A stretch of 32,347 nucleotides of DNA. It comes from an uncultured Bacteroides sp. GTDB lineage: Bacteria; Bacteroidota; Bacteroidia; Bacteroidales; Bacteroidaceae. The DNA lies in assembly GCA_944322335.1 (NCBI GenBank), contig CALUOU010000020.1, forward strand, positions 1-32,347. Direction: 5' to 3'. A model generated the notes under the pieces. The model saw only the letters and a list, made by a program, of their open reading frames with translations. It searched no databases and was not told the origin of the DNA. Within the stretch, counting starts at the first letter, position 1. Every line of letters starts with the position of its first letter. Below are positions 25,655 to 32,347 of this stretch, piece by piece. The translations under genes and the position numbers were made by a program.

Positions 25655-26938
25655 ATGTGGAAACAGTATCTGTTCTTGACATTGTCACTGTTCGCAAGTG
25701 TCCGTCTGTCCGCCCAAGTGACATTGGAAGAGTGCGTCAAGCTTGCGCAAGACAACTATCCGCTCATCCGGAAGTACGATTTGCTTGCGCAAACAAAAGA
25801 CGCGAACCTGTCGGATATCAACAAAAGCTGGCTGCCTCAAATCAATGTGTATGCACAAGGCACCGTTCAGAATACAACGCCTTCTTTCCCAGAGTCGCTG
25901 GCAGGAATCGTCAGTCAGGCAGGGGCGAACATTTCCGGATTGAACGAATGGCAATATAAGATAGGTGCGGACATCAGCCAGCATATTTGGGACGGAGGCA
26001 CATCGAAAACCGGGCGGAAGATTGAACGTGCCGAGGATGCTGAGCGGCAAACTGCCTTGGATGTCCAGCTTTATGCCATCCGCGAACGTGTGGAGGATTT
26101 GTATTTTGGAATACTGCTCATGGAGGAACAAATCAAACAAATCAGCAACACCCAGGCATTGCTCCAGGCCAACCTTGACAAACTACGGGTCATGCAAAAG
26201 AACGGCACCGCCATGCAAAGTGATGTGGATAGGGTGGAGGCGCAATACCTCAGTACTGCCCAACAACTTATCCAAGCCGAAAGTAGCTCGAAGAGTTACC
26301 GGAAAATACTTGAACTGTTCACGGGAAAGGGTCTTGTCGGGGAGGAATTGCTGAAGCCGGATGCCTCTATCCCGCAAAGTCTGATGCCCGACCGTCCGGA
26401 ACTGAGGCATTTCGAGGCACAACTACAGGCCAACGAGGCAAGGAACGCAAGTATCACGGCAAGCACAATGCCCAAAATAGGATTGTTTGCCCAAGCTTAC
26501 TACGGCTATCCGGGCTTCGACTATTTCGAGAGCATGATGAACCGTGACCTTTCTTTCAACATCCTGGCTGGATTGAAAGTGTCATGGAACATAGGAGCTT
26601 TCTATCATAAAAAGAATGACAGACGGAAACTGCGCCTGTCGTCGGACCACATAGCCGTGGAACGTGACGTGTTCCTGTTCAACACCAACTTGAAGACCCG
26701 CTCGCAACTGGACCGTATAGACGAGTTGAAAGCCGTCATGAAGGAGAACGACCGGATTGTGGAATTGCGCACCAACGTACGGAAAGCTGCCGAATCGCAG
26801 TTGGACAACGGCGTGACAGACATTACCGGTCTGCTGACCAAGCTGACGGATGAGAAGCAAGCCCGCCTGACAGCCTCATATCATGAAATCCAACTCTTGC
26901 AAAGTATCTATCAACTTAAATACACACTGAACCGATGA
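25655..26938 (+). CDS. TolC-like outer-membrane efflux protein
   Basis: A 427-residue protein with a signal peptide (1-20, ends LSA-Q) directly followed by VTLEECVKLAQDNYPLIRK, the usual start of outer-membrane efflux factors. Long amphipathic coiled-coil helices rich in Gln, Ala and Glu occur in two repeats, as expected of the trimeric channel-tunnel. It provides the outer-membrane exit for the pump encoded downstream. The ATG at 25655 is chosen over a TTG at 25649 that overlaps the previous stop. Its stop overlaps the next start (ATGA), so translation is coupled. Confidence 0.92.
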   Translation: MWKQYLFLTLSLFASVRLSAQVTLEECVKLAQDNYPLIRKYDLLAQTKDANLSDINKSWLPQINVYAQGTVQNTTPSFPESLAGIVSQAGANISGLNEWQYKIGADISQHIWDGGTSKTGRKIERAEDAERQTALDVQLYAIRERVEDLYFGILLMEEQIKQISNTQALLQANLDKLRVMQKNGTAMQSDVDRVEAQYLSTAQQLIQAESSSKSYRKILELFTGKGLVGEELLKPDASIPQSLMPDRPELRHFEAQLQANEARNASITASTMPKIGLFAQAYYGYPGFDYFESMMNRDLSFNILAGLKVSWNIGAFYHKKNDRRKLRLSSDHIAVERDVFLFNTNLKTRSQLDRIDELKAVMKENDRIVELRTNVRKAAESQLDNGVTDITGLLTKLTDEKQARLTASYHEIQLLQSIYQLKYTLNR

Positions 26939-27825
26939 AAAAGACAACCTTATTATCCGTAATCCTCCTTATAGCTCTGGCTTCCTGCCGCCATAAAGAG
27001 AAGTATGATGCCACCGGCATTTTCGAAGCCAACACCGTGACCGTATCAGCGGAAACCGGAGGAAAGATTGTGTCGCTCGCCATCGAGGAAGGAGACAGCC
27101 TCGCCATCGGCCAACAAGTAGGACTGGTGGACACCACGCTGCTCTCGCTCCAGCGGAAACAACTGCACAGCCAGCAGTTGGCCACCGAGAAATCATCGCC
27201 CGACATCGCGGCGCAGGCGGCCGCATTGAGGTCGCAGATTGCCCACCAGCAGGATGAGTGCGACCGCATAGCCCGCCTGCTGGCCGACGGCGCGGCTACT
27301 CAAAAGCAGAGCGATGACGCAAATGCCCAGCTTCGTACCCTGCGCGGCCAGTTGGAAGGACTGCTCTCCACCTTGGACAAGAACCGCAGCTCCATCACGG
27401 AAGGTGCTTCTGCCCTGCAATACCAGAAAGAACAGATAGAAGAGCAGATACGCAAAAGCCGCATCACCGCACCGCTAACCGGAACAGTCCTTCAGAAATA
27501 TGCCGAACAGGGCGAATATGCCACACCGGGAAAGCCGCTTTTCAAAATGGCAGACTTGAACGGCATCTATCTCCGCAGTTACTTTACGGCCTCCCAACTG
27601 GCTCACATCCGAATCGGGCAAGAGGTGACTGTCATAGCCGACTTCGGCGGGGACGAGCAATATGAATATGCGGGAAAGATTATCTGGATAGCCCAGGAAA
27701 GCGAGTTCACCCCCAAGACCATCCAGACGCAGGACACGAGGGCCAACCTCGTCTATGCCGTGAAAGTTGCGGTGGAAAACGATGGCCGGCTAAAGCTTGG
27801 GCAGTATGGGGAGGTACGTCTCTAA
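26935..27825 (+). CDS. HlyD/YbhG-like membrane fusion lipoprotein
   Basis: A 296-residue periplasmic adaptor. The lipobox LASC places the lipidated Cys at 18. The two halves of a biotinyl-lipoyl domain flank a coiled-coil hairpin. The first half is about residues 35-67 (SAETGGKIVSLAIEEGDSL); the hairpin is about 70-175; the second half starts at RITAPLTGTVLQKYAEQGE. A short beta-barrel region follows (YEYAGKIIWIAQESEFTPKT). It links the ABC permeases to the TolC-like channel. It overlaps the preceding gene by 4 nt. It is slightly shorter than E. coli YbhG. A repeat array separates it from the ATPase genes. Confidence 0.92.
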   Translation: MKKTTLLSVILLIALASCRHKEKYDATGIFEANTVTVSAETGGKIVSLAIEEGDSLAIGQQVGLVDTTLLSLQRKQLHSQQLATEKSSPDIAAQAAALRSQIAHQQDECDRIARLLADGAATQKQSDDANAQLRTLRGQLEGLLSTLDKNRSSITEGASALQYQKEQIEEQIRKSRITAPLTGTVLQKYAEQGEYATPGKPLFKMADLNGIYLRSYFTASQLAHIRIGQEVTVIADFGGDEQYEYAGKIIWIAQESEFTPKTIQTQDTRANLVYAVKVAVENDGRLKLGQYGEVRL

Positions 27826-27837
27826 AACTTACCAGCC

Positions 27838-27925
27838 GCCTTGGCTGGACAATGGCATTGCCTTGGCTGGACGGAGGCATCGCCTTGGCTGGACGGAGGC
27901 ACTGCCTCGGCTGGATGGAGGTGCA
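27838..27925 (+). repeat. Four tandem copies of a 22-bp GC-rich repeat
   Basis: Units at 27838-27859, 27860-27881, 27882-27903 and 27904-27925, with the core GCCTTGGCTGGACGGAGGCA plus two variable bases. Units 2 and 3 differ only in the last two positions; unit 1 has AAT in place of GGA, and unit 4 has a few transitions. Adjacent units create palindromes, for example GAGGCACTGCCTC (27896-27908), and the first unit pairs with CCAGCC just upstream (27832-27837 with 27843-27848). The array lies inside the efflux operon, 12 nt after the fusion-protein stop. There are no spacers, so it is not a CRISPR. Confidence 0.9.
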
Positions 27926-27970
27926 AGAGGGGATGATTTCAATTTTACACTTAAATAAAAAAACATTCTC

Positions 27971-28885
27971 ATGAACGACCTGATAGATATAAAAGAAGTC
28001 ACCAAGCGATACGGCCGGCTCACGGCTCTCGACCACGTAAGCCTTTCCGTCCCCGAAGGCTCCTTGTTCGGTCTTATCGGCCCGGACGGTGCGGGGAAGA
28101 CCACATTGTATCAGATACTGACCACTTTGCTCACTCCGGACGAGGGCACCGCCACCGTGGCGGGTCGGGATGTGGTGAAGGATTATCGGAAACTGCGTAC
28201 GGAGATAGGCTACATGCCGGAGAAATTCTCGCTTTATCCAGACCTTACCGTGGATGAGAACCTGCACTTCTTCGCCTCGCTGTTCGGAGTGAGCGTCAAG
28301 GACAACTTCGACCTGATAGCCCCGATATTCGACCAGCTGAGGAAGTTCCCCAACCGCCGGGCAGGAGCCTTATCCGGAGGGATGAAGCAGAAGCTCGCCC
28401 TGAGTTGTGCGCTGATACACCGCCCGAAGGTCCTTTTGCTGGACGAACCTACCACCGGAGTGGATGCCGTGTCGCGCAGCGAATTCTGGGACATGCTGGC
28501 TACGCTGAAAGAGAAAGGCATCACGATACTCGTCTCCACTTCCTACATGGACGAGGCCGAGCGTTGCGAACGCATCGCCCTGATAAACAAAGGAAGGATT
28601 TTGGATGTGGATACACCTGGCAGATTGATTGAAGGCATGGACAAGAACCTTTACAACGCTTCGTCCGGAAACATGTATCCACTTTTGGAAGCCCTGCGTA
28701 CGTTGCCAGAGGTGAAAGACTGCTACACCTTCGGAGCCGCTCTGCATGTTGTGGCGGGCGATGGCTTCAATCCGGACGATTCAGCAAGCAGACTCCGGCA
28801 GAAAGGTCTGGAGGATGTCCGCATCTGGCCGGCCAAAGGGAATATAGAAGATTTGTTCATTAAATTGGCTAAGGACGATGGATAA
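27971..28885 (+). CDS. ABC transporter ATPase, YbhF N-half-like
   Basis: A 304-residue nucleotide-binding subunit. Walker A is GPDGAGKT (37-44), with Asp where Asn is usual, as in YbhF. The signature is LSGGMKQ (134-140), Walker B is VLLLDEPT (154-161) and the D loop is TGVDAVSR. The switch His is replaced by Ser191 (STSYMDEAE). The C-terminal 90 residues form an accessory domain. In E. coli YbhF two such domains are fused; here the second is a separate gene whose start overlaps this stop by 8 nt. The two subunits probably form a heterodimer on the permeases encoded downstream. The 27926-27970 region holds no visible promoter. Confidence 0.93.
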   Translation: MNDLIDIKEVTKRYGRLTALDHVSLSVPEGSLFGLIGPDGAGKTTLYQILTTLLTPDEGTATVAGRDVVKDYRKLRTEIGYMPEKFSLYPDLTVDENLHFFASLFGVSVKDNFDLIAPIFDQLRKFPNRRAGALSGGMKQKLALSCALIHRPKVLLLDEPTTGVDAVSRSEFWDMLATLKEKGITILVSTSYMDEAERCERIALINKGRILDVDTPGRLIEGMDKNLYNASSGNMYPLLEALRTLPEVKDCYTFGAALHVVAGDGFNPDDSASRLRQKGLEDVRIWPAKGNIEDLFIKLAKDDG

Positions 28886-29621
28886 GGAAATAGTAATATC
28901 GGTAAAAGACCTCACCAAGAAGTTTGGATACTTCACCGCTGTGGACCGCATCACATTGCAAGTACGCCGGGGCGAGATATTCGGATTCTTGGGGGCGAAC
29001 GGTGCGGGCAAGACCACCGCCATGCGCATGTTGTGCGGACTCAGCTATCCCACATCGGGCAGCGGGACTGTGGCCGGGTATGACATCCTCCGTCAGGCGG
29101 AGGACATCAAACGGCACATCGGCTACATGAGCCAGAAATTCTCCCTCTACGAGAACCTGACCGTGTGGGAGAATTTGAACCTCTTTGCCACCATTTATGG
29201 CATGTCTTCACGGAAGATAAAGGAGAAGACCGGCGAAGTATTCAAAGCCTTAGGTATGGAAGACTTGCGGAATGTCTTGGTAAAGGAAATCCCCCTCGGC
29301 TGGAAGCAGAAGCTGGCCTTTACGGCAGCCACGCTTCATGCGCCGGACATCGTTTTTCTGGACGAGCCGACGGGAGGCGTTGACCCTTCCACCCGACGCA
29401 AGTTCTGGGAAATGATTTACCGGGCATCCTCGGAAGGCATGACCGTCTTCGTCACCACCCATTATCTGGACGAGGCTGAATATTGCCACCGCGTCTCCAT
29501 CATGGTGGACGGACGTATCGAGGCTTTGGACAGCCCGGAAGGATTGAAACGGCAGTATCATGCCGGAACCATGGACGAGGTGTTCCGCATTGTGGCGAAA
29601 GATGCGAAAAGGGGAGATTAA
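28878..29621 (+). CDS. ABC transporter ATPase, YbhF C-half-like
   Basis: A 247-residue nucleotide-binding subunit. Walker A is GANGAGKT (39-46), Walker B is IVFLDEPT (158-165) and the switch His is H195 (VTTHYLDEAE). The signature motif is altered to IPLGWKQ (138-144), as in the second domain of E. coli YbhF. Paired with the upstream subunit, one ATP site would have all consensus residues and the other would be degenerate. It overlaps the previous gene by 8 nt and precedes the first permease gene by 23 nt. Confidence 0.93.
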   Translation: MDKEIVISVKDLTKKFGYFTAVDRITLQVRRGEIFGFLGANGAGKTTAMRMLCGLSYPTSGSGTVAGYDILRQAEDIKRHIGYMSQKFSLYENLTVWENLNLFATIYGMSSRKIKEKTGEVFKALGMEDLRNVLVKEIPLGWKQKLAFTAATLHAPDIVFLDEPTGGVDPSTRRKFWEMIYRASSEGMTVFVTTHYLDEAEYCHRVSIMVDGRIEALDSPEGLKRQYHAGTMDEVFRIVAKDAKRGD

Positions 29622-29644
29622 ACAGACCATAAAAAGCGAATGTT

Positions 29645-30691
29645 ATGTCTATATTCCAATCACTCATAAAGAAAGAGGTGCTTCACCTCCTGCGCGACTT
29701 CCGCACGGTGACGGTCGTGCTGGTCATGCCTGTTGTGTTGCTGTTGCTCTTCGGGTTCGCCATCTCCACCGAGGTCAACAATGTAAAAGTTGTTGCTGTG
29801 GTGGAGCAGCATACAGACGAGACCAAACAGATTATAGACCGTTTCCGCAGCAATTCCTATTTCACGTTTGAAGGCATCGTGCCTTATCACGAAGTGGAAA
29901 GTATTCTTCGGAAAGGCCGGGCGGATGCCGCAGTAGTGTTCCGCACGGAAGACGGCCGACTGAAACATCAGATTATCGTGGACGCTTCCAATACCACGAT
30001 GGCACAGACATCCACGGCTTATTTGGAGAGTGTCATCAGTTCTGCGACAGGCATCCCGGTCGTGGCCAACACGCTTTTTAACCCGCAACTGAAGAGTGCA
30101 TACAACTTTGTTCCCGGCATCATGGGCATGATATTCATCCTTATCTGTGCCATGATGACCTCCGTGTCCATTGTCAGCGAGAAGGAGGCCGGCACGATGA
30201 ACCTGCTGTTGGTCTCTCCCGTTCGTCCCCGGACAATCATTCTTGGCAAATTGGTGCCTTACTTCCTGCTTTCGTGCATCATCCTGACACTGGTGCTGGT
30301 GTTGAGCTATACCGTGTTGGGTCTGCCTTTCTCCTTCAGCGTCATCAACGTGATATGGGTAACCATCCTGTATGTGATTCTTGCCCTTGCGTTGGGACTG
30401 CTTATTTCCACCATTGCCTCCACACAGGTATCGGCTCTGTTGGTTTCGGGTGTGATGTTTATGATTCCCGTGGTGTTGCTGTCCGGCATGATATTTCCGG
30501 TGGAGAACATGCCGTTGGTTCTGCAATGGTTCTCGTGCATCATTCCGGCACGCTGGTATATTTCAGCCATGCGGGTATTAATGATTCAGCAACTTCCCGT
30601 CGGATATGTGCTGACTGAAGTCTTGGTCTTGTCGGGAATGACATTGGCCGTATTGGCTTTGGCCATCAAGAAGTTTAACGCTAAAAAATGA
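29645..30691 (+). CDS. ABC-2 type permease, YbhS-like
   Basis: A 348-residue inner-membrane subunit. One transmembrane helix near the N-terminus (about 22-40) is followed by a periplasmic domain of about 120 residues. Five more helices follow from about residue 155, with the cytoplasmic motif EKEAGTMNLLLVSP between the second and third. This topology is that of ABC2_membrane_3 permeases of the YbhS/YhiI type. It works with the ATPases upstream and the second permease downstream, probably as a heterodimer. The substrate is unknown; YbhFSR in E. coli has been linked to drug and cation export. Confidence 0.92.
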   Translation: MSIFQSLIKKEVLHLLRDFRTVTVVLVMPVVLLLLFGFAISTEVNNVKVVAVVEQHTDETKQIIDRFRSNSYFTFEGIVPYHEVESILRKGRADAAVVFRTEDGRLKHQIIVDASNTTMAQTSTAYLESVISSATGIPVVANTLFNPQLKSAYNFVPGIMGMIFILICAMMTSVSIVSEKEAGTMNLLLVSPVRPRTIILGKLVPYFLLSCIILTLVLVLSYTVLGLPFSFSVINVIWVTILYVILALALGLLISTIASTQVSALLVSGVMFMIPVVLLSGMIFPVENMPLVLQWFSCIIPARWYISAMRVLMIQQLPVGYVLTEVLVLSGMTLAVLALAIKKFNAKK

Positions 30692-30698
30692 AGGCTGT

Positions 30699-31808
30699 AT
30701 GAATGCAAATACATTGAAGATACTGCTCAGGAAAGAAGTGGCGCTGATGAAGCGCAGCCCTATCATCCCCCGCCTGATAGTAGGCATGCCTGTTTTGGTC
30801 ATGCTGATTATCCCTCTCGTGGCGACGCTGGATGTGAAGAATGTAGGTATAGCCGTAGTAGACAATGACCGTACAGAGCTCTCCCGCCGCATGATAGCTG
30901 ACATGGATGCATCAGAGTATTTGTCCGTAACGGGTTGCTATTTCAGTTATGATGAAGCGTTCCGGCAGATAGAGGACGGAAATGCGGATGTCCTTGTTGC
31001 CATCCCGAAAGATTATCTGAAGGACTTAATCAACGGCGAGAAGCCTGCACTGGACATAAAAGCTAATGGTGTGAATGCAACGAAGGGGACATTGGGCACG
31101 CAATACGCCACGATGTCCATCGTCAATACTCTTTCACGCTGGCAAGAGGAACAAGGCGTCACCGTACCGATACAGGAGACCTCCGTCCTCAACCTGTATA
31201 ATCCGACGCTCAACTTCCGCAACTACATGATACCGGCACTCATGGTGGTGCTGCTCATCATCATCTGCGGGTTCCTGCCTACTCTCAATCTGGTTAGCGA
31301 GAAGGAAACCGGCACCATCGAAGCGATGAATGTCACACCGGTGGGGCGGTTGGAGTTCGTTTTGTCGAAACTGATACCTTATTGGGTGGTAGGTATCCTT
31401 GTCGTAACGGTAGGGATGCTCATCGGTTGGCTGGTCTACGGACTGGTGCCGGAAGGGAATATTGCGAACATTTATCTGGCGGCTGTCCTGTTCAGCCTTG
31501 TCATGTCCGGCTTGGGCGTGTCCATCGCCAACCAATCGACCACTATCCTGCAGAGCATCTTCGTGATGTTTGCTTTCATCGTCATCTTCCAGCTGATGGG
31601 AGGTCTGTTCACGCCTATTGCCTCCATGCCCCGGTGGGCGCAGTGCATCACCTACGCCATCCCGCCGCGCTATTTCATCGAAATCATGCGCTCGGTTTAT
31701 CTGAAAGGAGCCACCGTGGCCGACCTTTGGGGGCAGTATGCGGCGTTGTCCGGTTTTGCCATCCTGTTCTGCCTCGTGGCGGCCATGACGTACAGGAAGA
31801 GAGCATAG
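30699..31808 (+). CDS. ABC-2 type permease, YbhR-like
   Basis: A 369-residue permease with the same topology as the previous gene: an N-terminal helix (PRLIVGMPVLVMLIIPLVA), a periplasmic domain, then five helices with EKETGTIEAMNVTP after the second. It starts 7 nt after the first permease stop. It completes the operon of regulator, outer-membrane channel, fusion protein, two ATPases and two permeases. Its stop TAG (31806-31808) is immediately next to the stop of the convergent gene, with no room for a terminator. Confidence 0.92.
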   Translation: MNANTLKILLRKEVALMKRSPIIPRLIVGMPVLVMLIIPLVATLDVKNVGIAVVDNDRTELSRRMIADMDASEYLSVTGCYFSYDEAFRQIEDGNADVLVAIPKDYLKDLINGEKPALDIKANGVNATKGTLGTQYATMSIVNTLSRWQEEQGVTVPIQETSVLNLYNPTLNFRNYMIPALMVVLLIIICGFLPTLNLVSEKETGTIEAMNVTPVGRLEFVLSKLIPYWVVGILVVTVGMLIGWLVYGLVPEGNIANIYLAAVLFSLVMSGLGVSIANQSTTILQSIFVMFAFIVIFQLMGGLFTPIASMPRWAQCITYAIPPRYFIEIMRSVYLKGATVADLWGQYAALSGFAILFCLVAAMTYRKRA

Positions 31809-32347
31809 CTATTCACTCGCCGTCACCCAGTACCCGTTCCCATACTTTGTATGCACCCTTCTCCCCACCTGAGCCAGCAACCGGCTGAAAGCGGTGCAGC
31901 TACAGTCTTTCAACGCGGCGGGGTTCTTCTTTTTCAACGTGGCGTAGATTTCGGCGGCGGACAGGAGGTGTGCGCCCTCCTCGCCCGGCTCCGCAAAGCG
32001 GAAACACGTGCCGATCAGTTCCTCGGCAGGCGTGACGCGATAGAAGGCGCGGTTGGCTGCCTGGATCCCGGCCTCTTCCTCCTTGCTGAACCAGGAACGC
32101 TCGCCTGCCTCCAATTCGTGCTTCAGCTGGGCATAAAGCTGGTCGTAGTCTATGGGCGTGGTGCAGTCTATCTGCCTGGTGACTTCCACACAGATGAAGC
32201 GGCGGCTCCCGCTCAGGTCGGTCAGCAGATCCGTGCGGTTGCTGGTGCCGATGAAGGAGGCGATGCGGGGAAGCGGCTCGGCGTTCCGCTTGTAAGCTCG
32301 GCGGACGCGCAGGCTCTCCATCTGCATCAGGTTCTTCAGCTGGGGCA
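31809..32347 (-). CDS. VirE/VapE-type ATPase with DUF3874-like C-terminus (partial, runs off the right edge)
   Basis: The frame is open through the right end of the window, so only the C-terminal about 178 residues are present; an internal Met at 32327 is not the start. The segment RIASFIGTSNRTDLLTDLSG followed by SRRF is the characteristic late motif of virulence-associated E (primase-helicase-like) proteins. The C-terminal part (AAEIYATLKKKNP..., SRLLAQVGRRVHTKYGNGYWV) resembles DUF3874. Such proteins in Bacteroidetes are often found on integrative elements and prophage-like islands. It converges on the permease gene, with back-to-back stops. The helicase part lies outside the window, so activity cannot be judged. 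Confidence 0.75.
   Translation of the reverse strand, partial: PQLKNLMQMESLRVRRAYKRNAEPLPRIASFIGTSNRTDLLTDLSGSRRFICVEVTRQIDCTTPIDYDQLYAQLKHELEAGERSWFSKEEEAGIQAANRAFYRVTPAEELIGTCFRFAEPGEEGAHLLSAAEIYATLKKKNPAALKDCSCTAFSRLLAQVGRRVHTKYGNGYWVTASE

Noticed and set aside
27838..27925. Tandem repeats considered as a CRISPR array
   Set aside because: The units abut with no spacers and no cas genes are nearby.
29660..30526. 288-codon open frame on the minus strand opposite the first permease
   Set aside because: His/Gln-rich shadow of transmembrane-helix codons; no recognisable protein features.
32325..32327. ATG as start of the VirE/DUF3874-type gene
   Set aside because: The frame continues open to the window edge with sensible residues (PQLKNL) before it, so the gene begins outside the window.

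Overview
The window looks like a chromosomal segment of a gut-type Bacteroidales (Bacteroides/Parabacteroides-like). Several genes are preceded by the Bacteroidetes housekeeping promoter pattern (TTTG, about 20 nt, then TAnnTTTG). Protein families typical of the phylum are present: a NigD-like lipoprotein, DUF3857 proteins, a membrane-anchored TPR/AraC regulator and a GH127 lipoprotein. Most genes lack a Shine-Dalgarno sequence. No rRNA, tRNA or CRISPR array was seen.

Layout. 1-2.8 kb: a NigD-like lipoprotein gene diverges from an ECF sigma factor gene, which is followed by a dual-membrane anti-sigma/beta-barrel protein. Both divergent genes carry the same bipartite promoter-like element, so the module is probably autoregulated. 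2.9-5.4 kb: hisS, a strong terminator, then a two-gene unit of a 52-residue membrane protein and an EFR1-type flavodoxin/ferredoxin. 5.4-11.7 kb: three consecutive exported DUF3857/transglutaminase-like proteins. The first two are close tandem paralogues without catalytic Cys and His; the third keeps both. 11.8-16.3 kb: groES-groEL, a threonine aldolase-family gene and a cbpA-cbpM-like co-chaperone pair.

16.3-24.8 kb: an unknown exported protein diverges from a TPR-transmembrane-HTH regulator. Then comes a long, probably structured leader with a 23-codon upstream reading frame before a large AAA+ protein. The AAA+ protein has an active C-terminal CbbX/SpoVK-type ATPase domain and, by my reading, a degenerate second AAA domain before it. 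A GH127 beta-L-arabinofuranosidase-like lipoprotein follows.

24.9-31.8 kb: a complete efflux operon in the order TetR, TolC-like outer-membrane protein, YbhG-like fusion protein, two separate ABC ATPases (a split YbhF) and two YbhS/YbhR-like permeases. Four copies of a 22-bp GC-rich repeat sit inside it. Its codon use is visibly richer in C/G-ending codons than the groESL region. Its last stop codon directly abuts the stop of a convergent VirE/DUF3874-type gene that runs off the right edge and suggests a mobile-element or horizontally acquired boundary.

The most interesting items are the shared sigma-factor promoter element, the cryptic degenerate AAA domain and its leader, the tandem pseudo-transglutaminases, the small membrane protein next to the flavodoxin, and the intra-operon repeat array. 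All calls come from reading the sequence; no database search was run.
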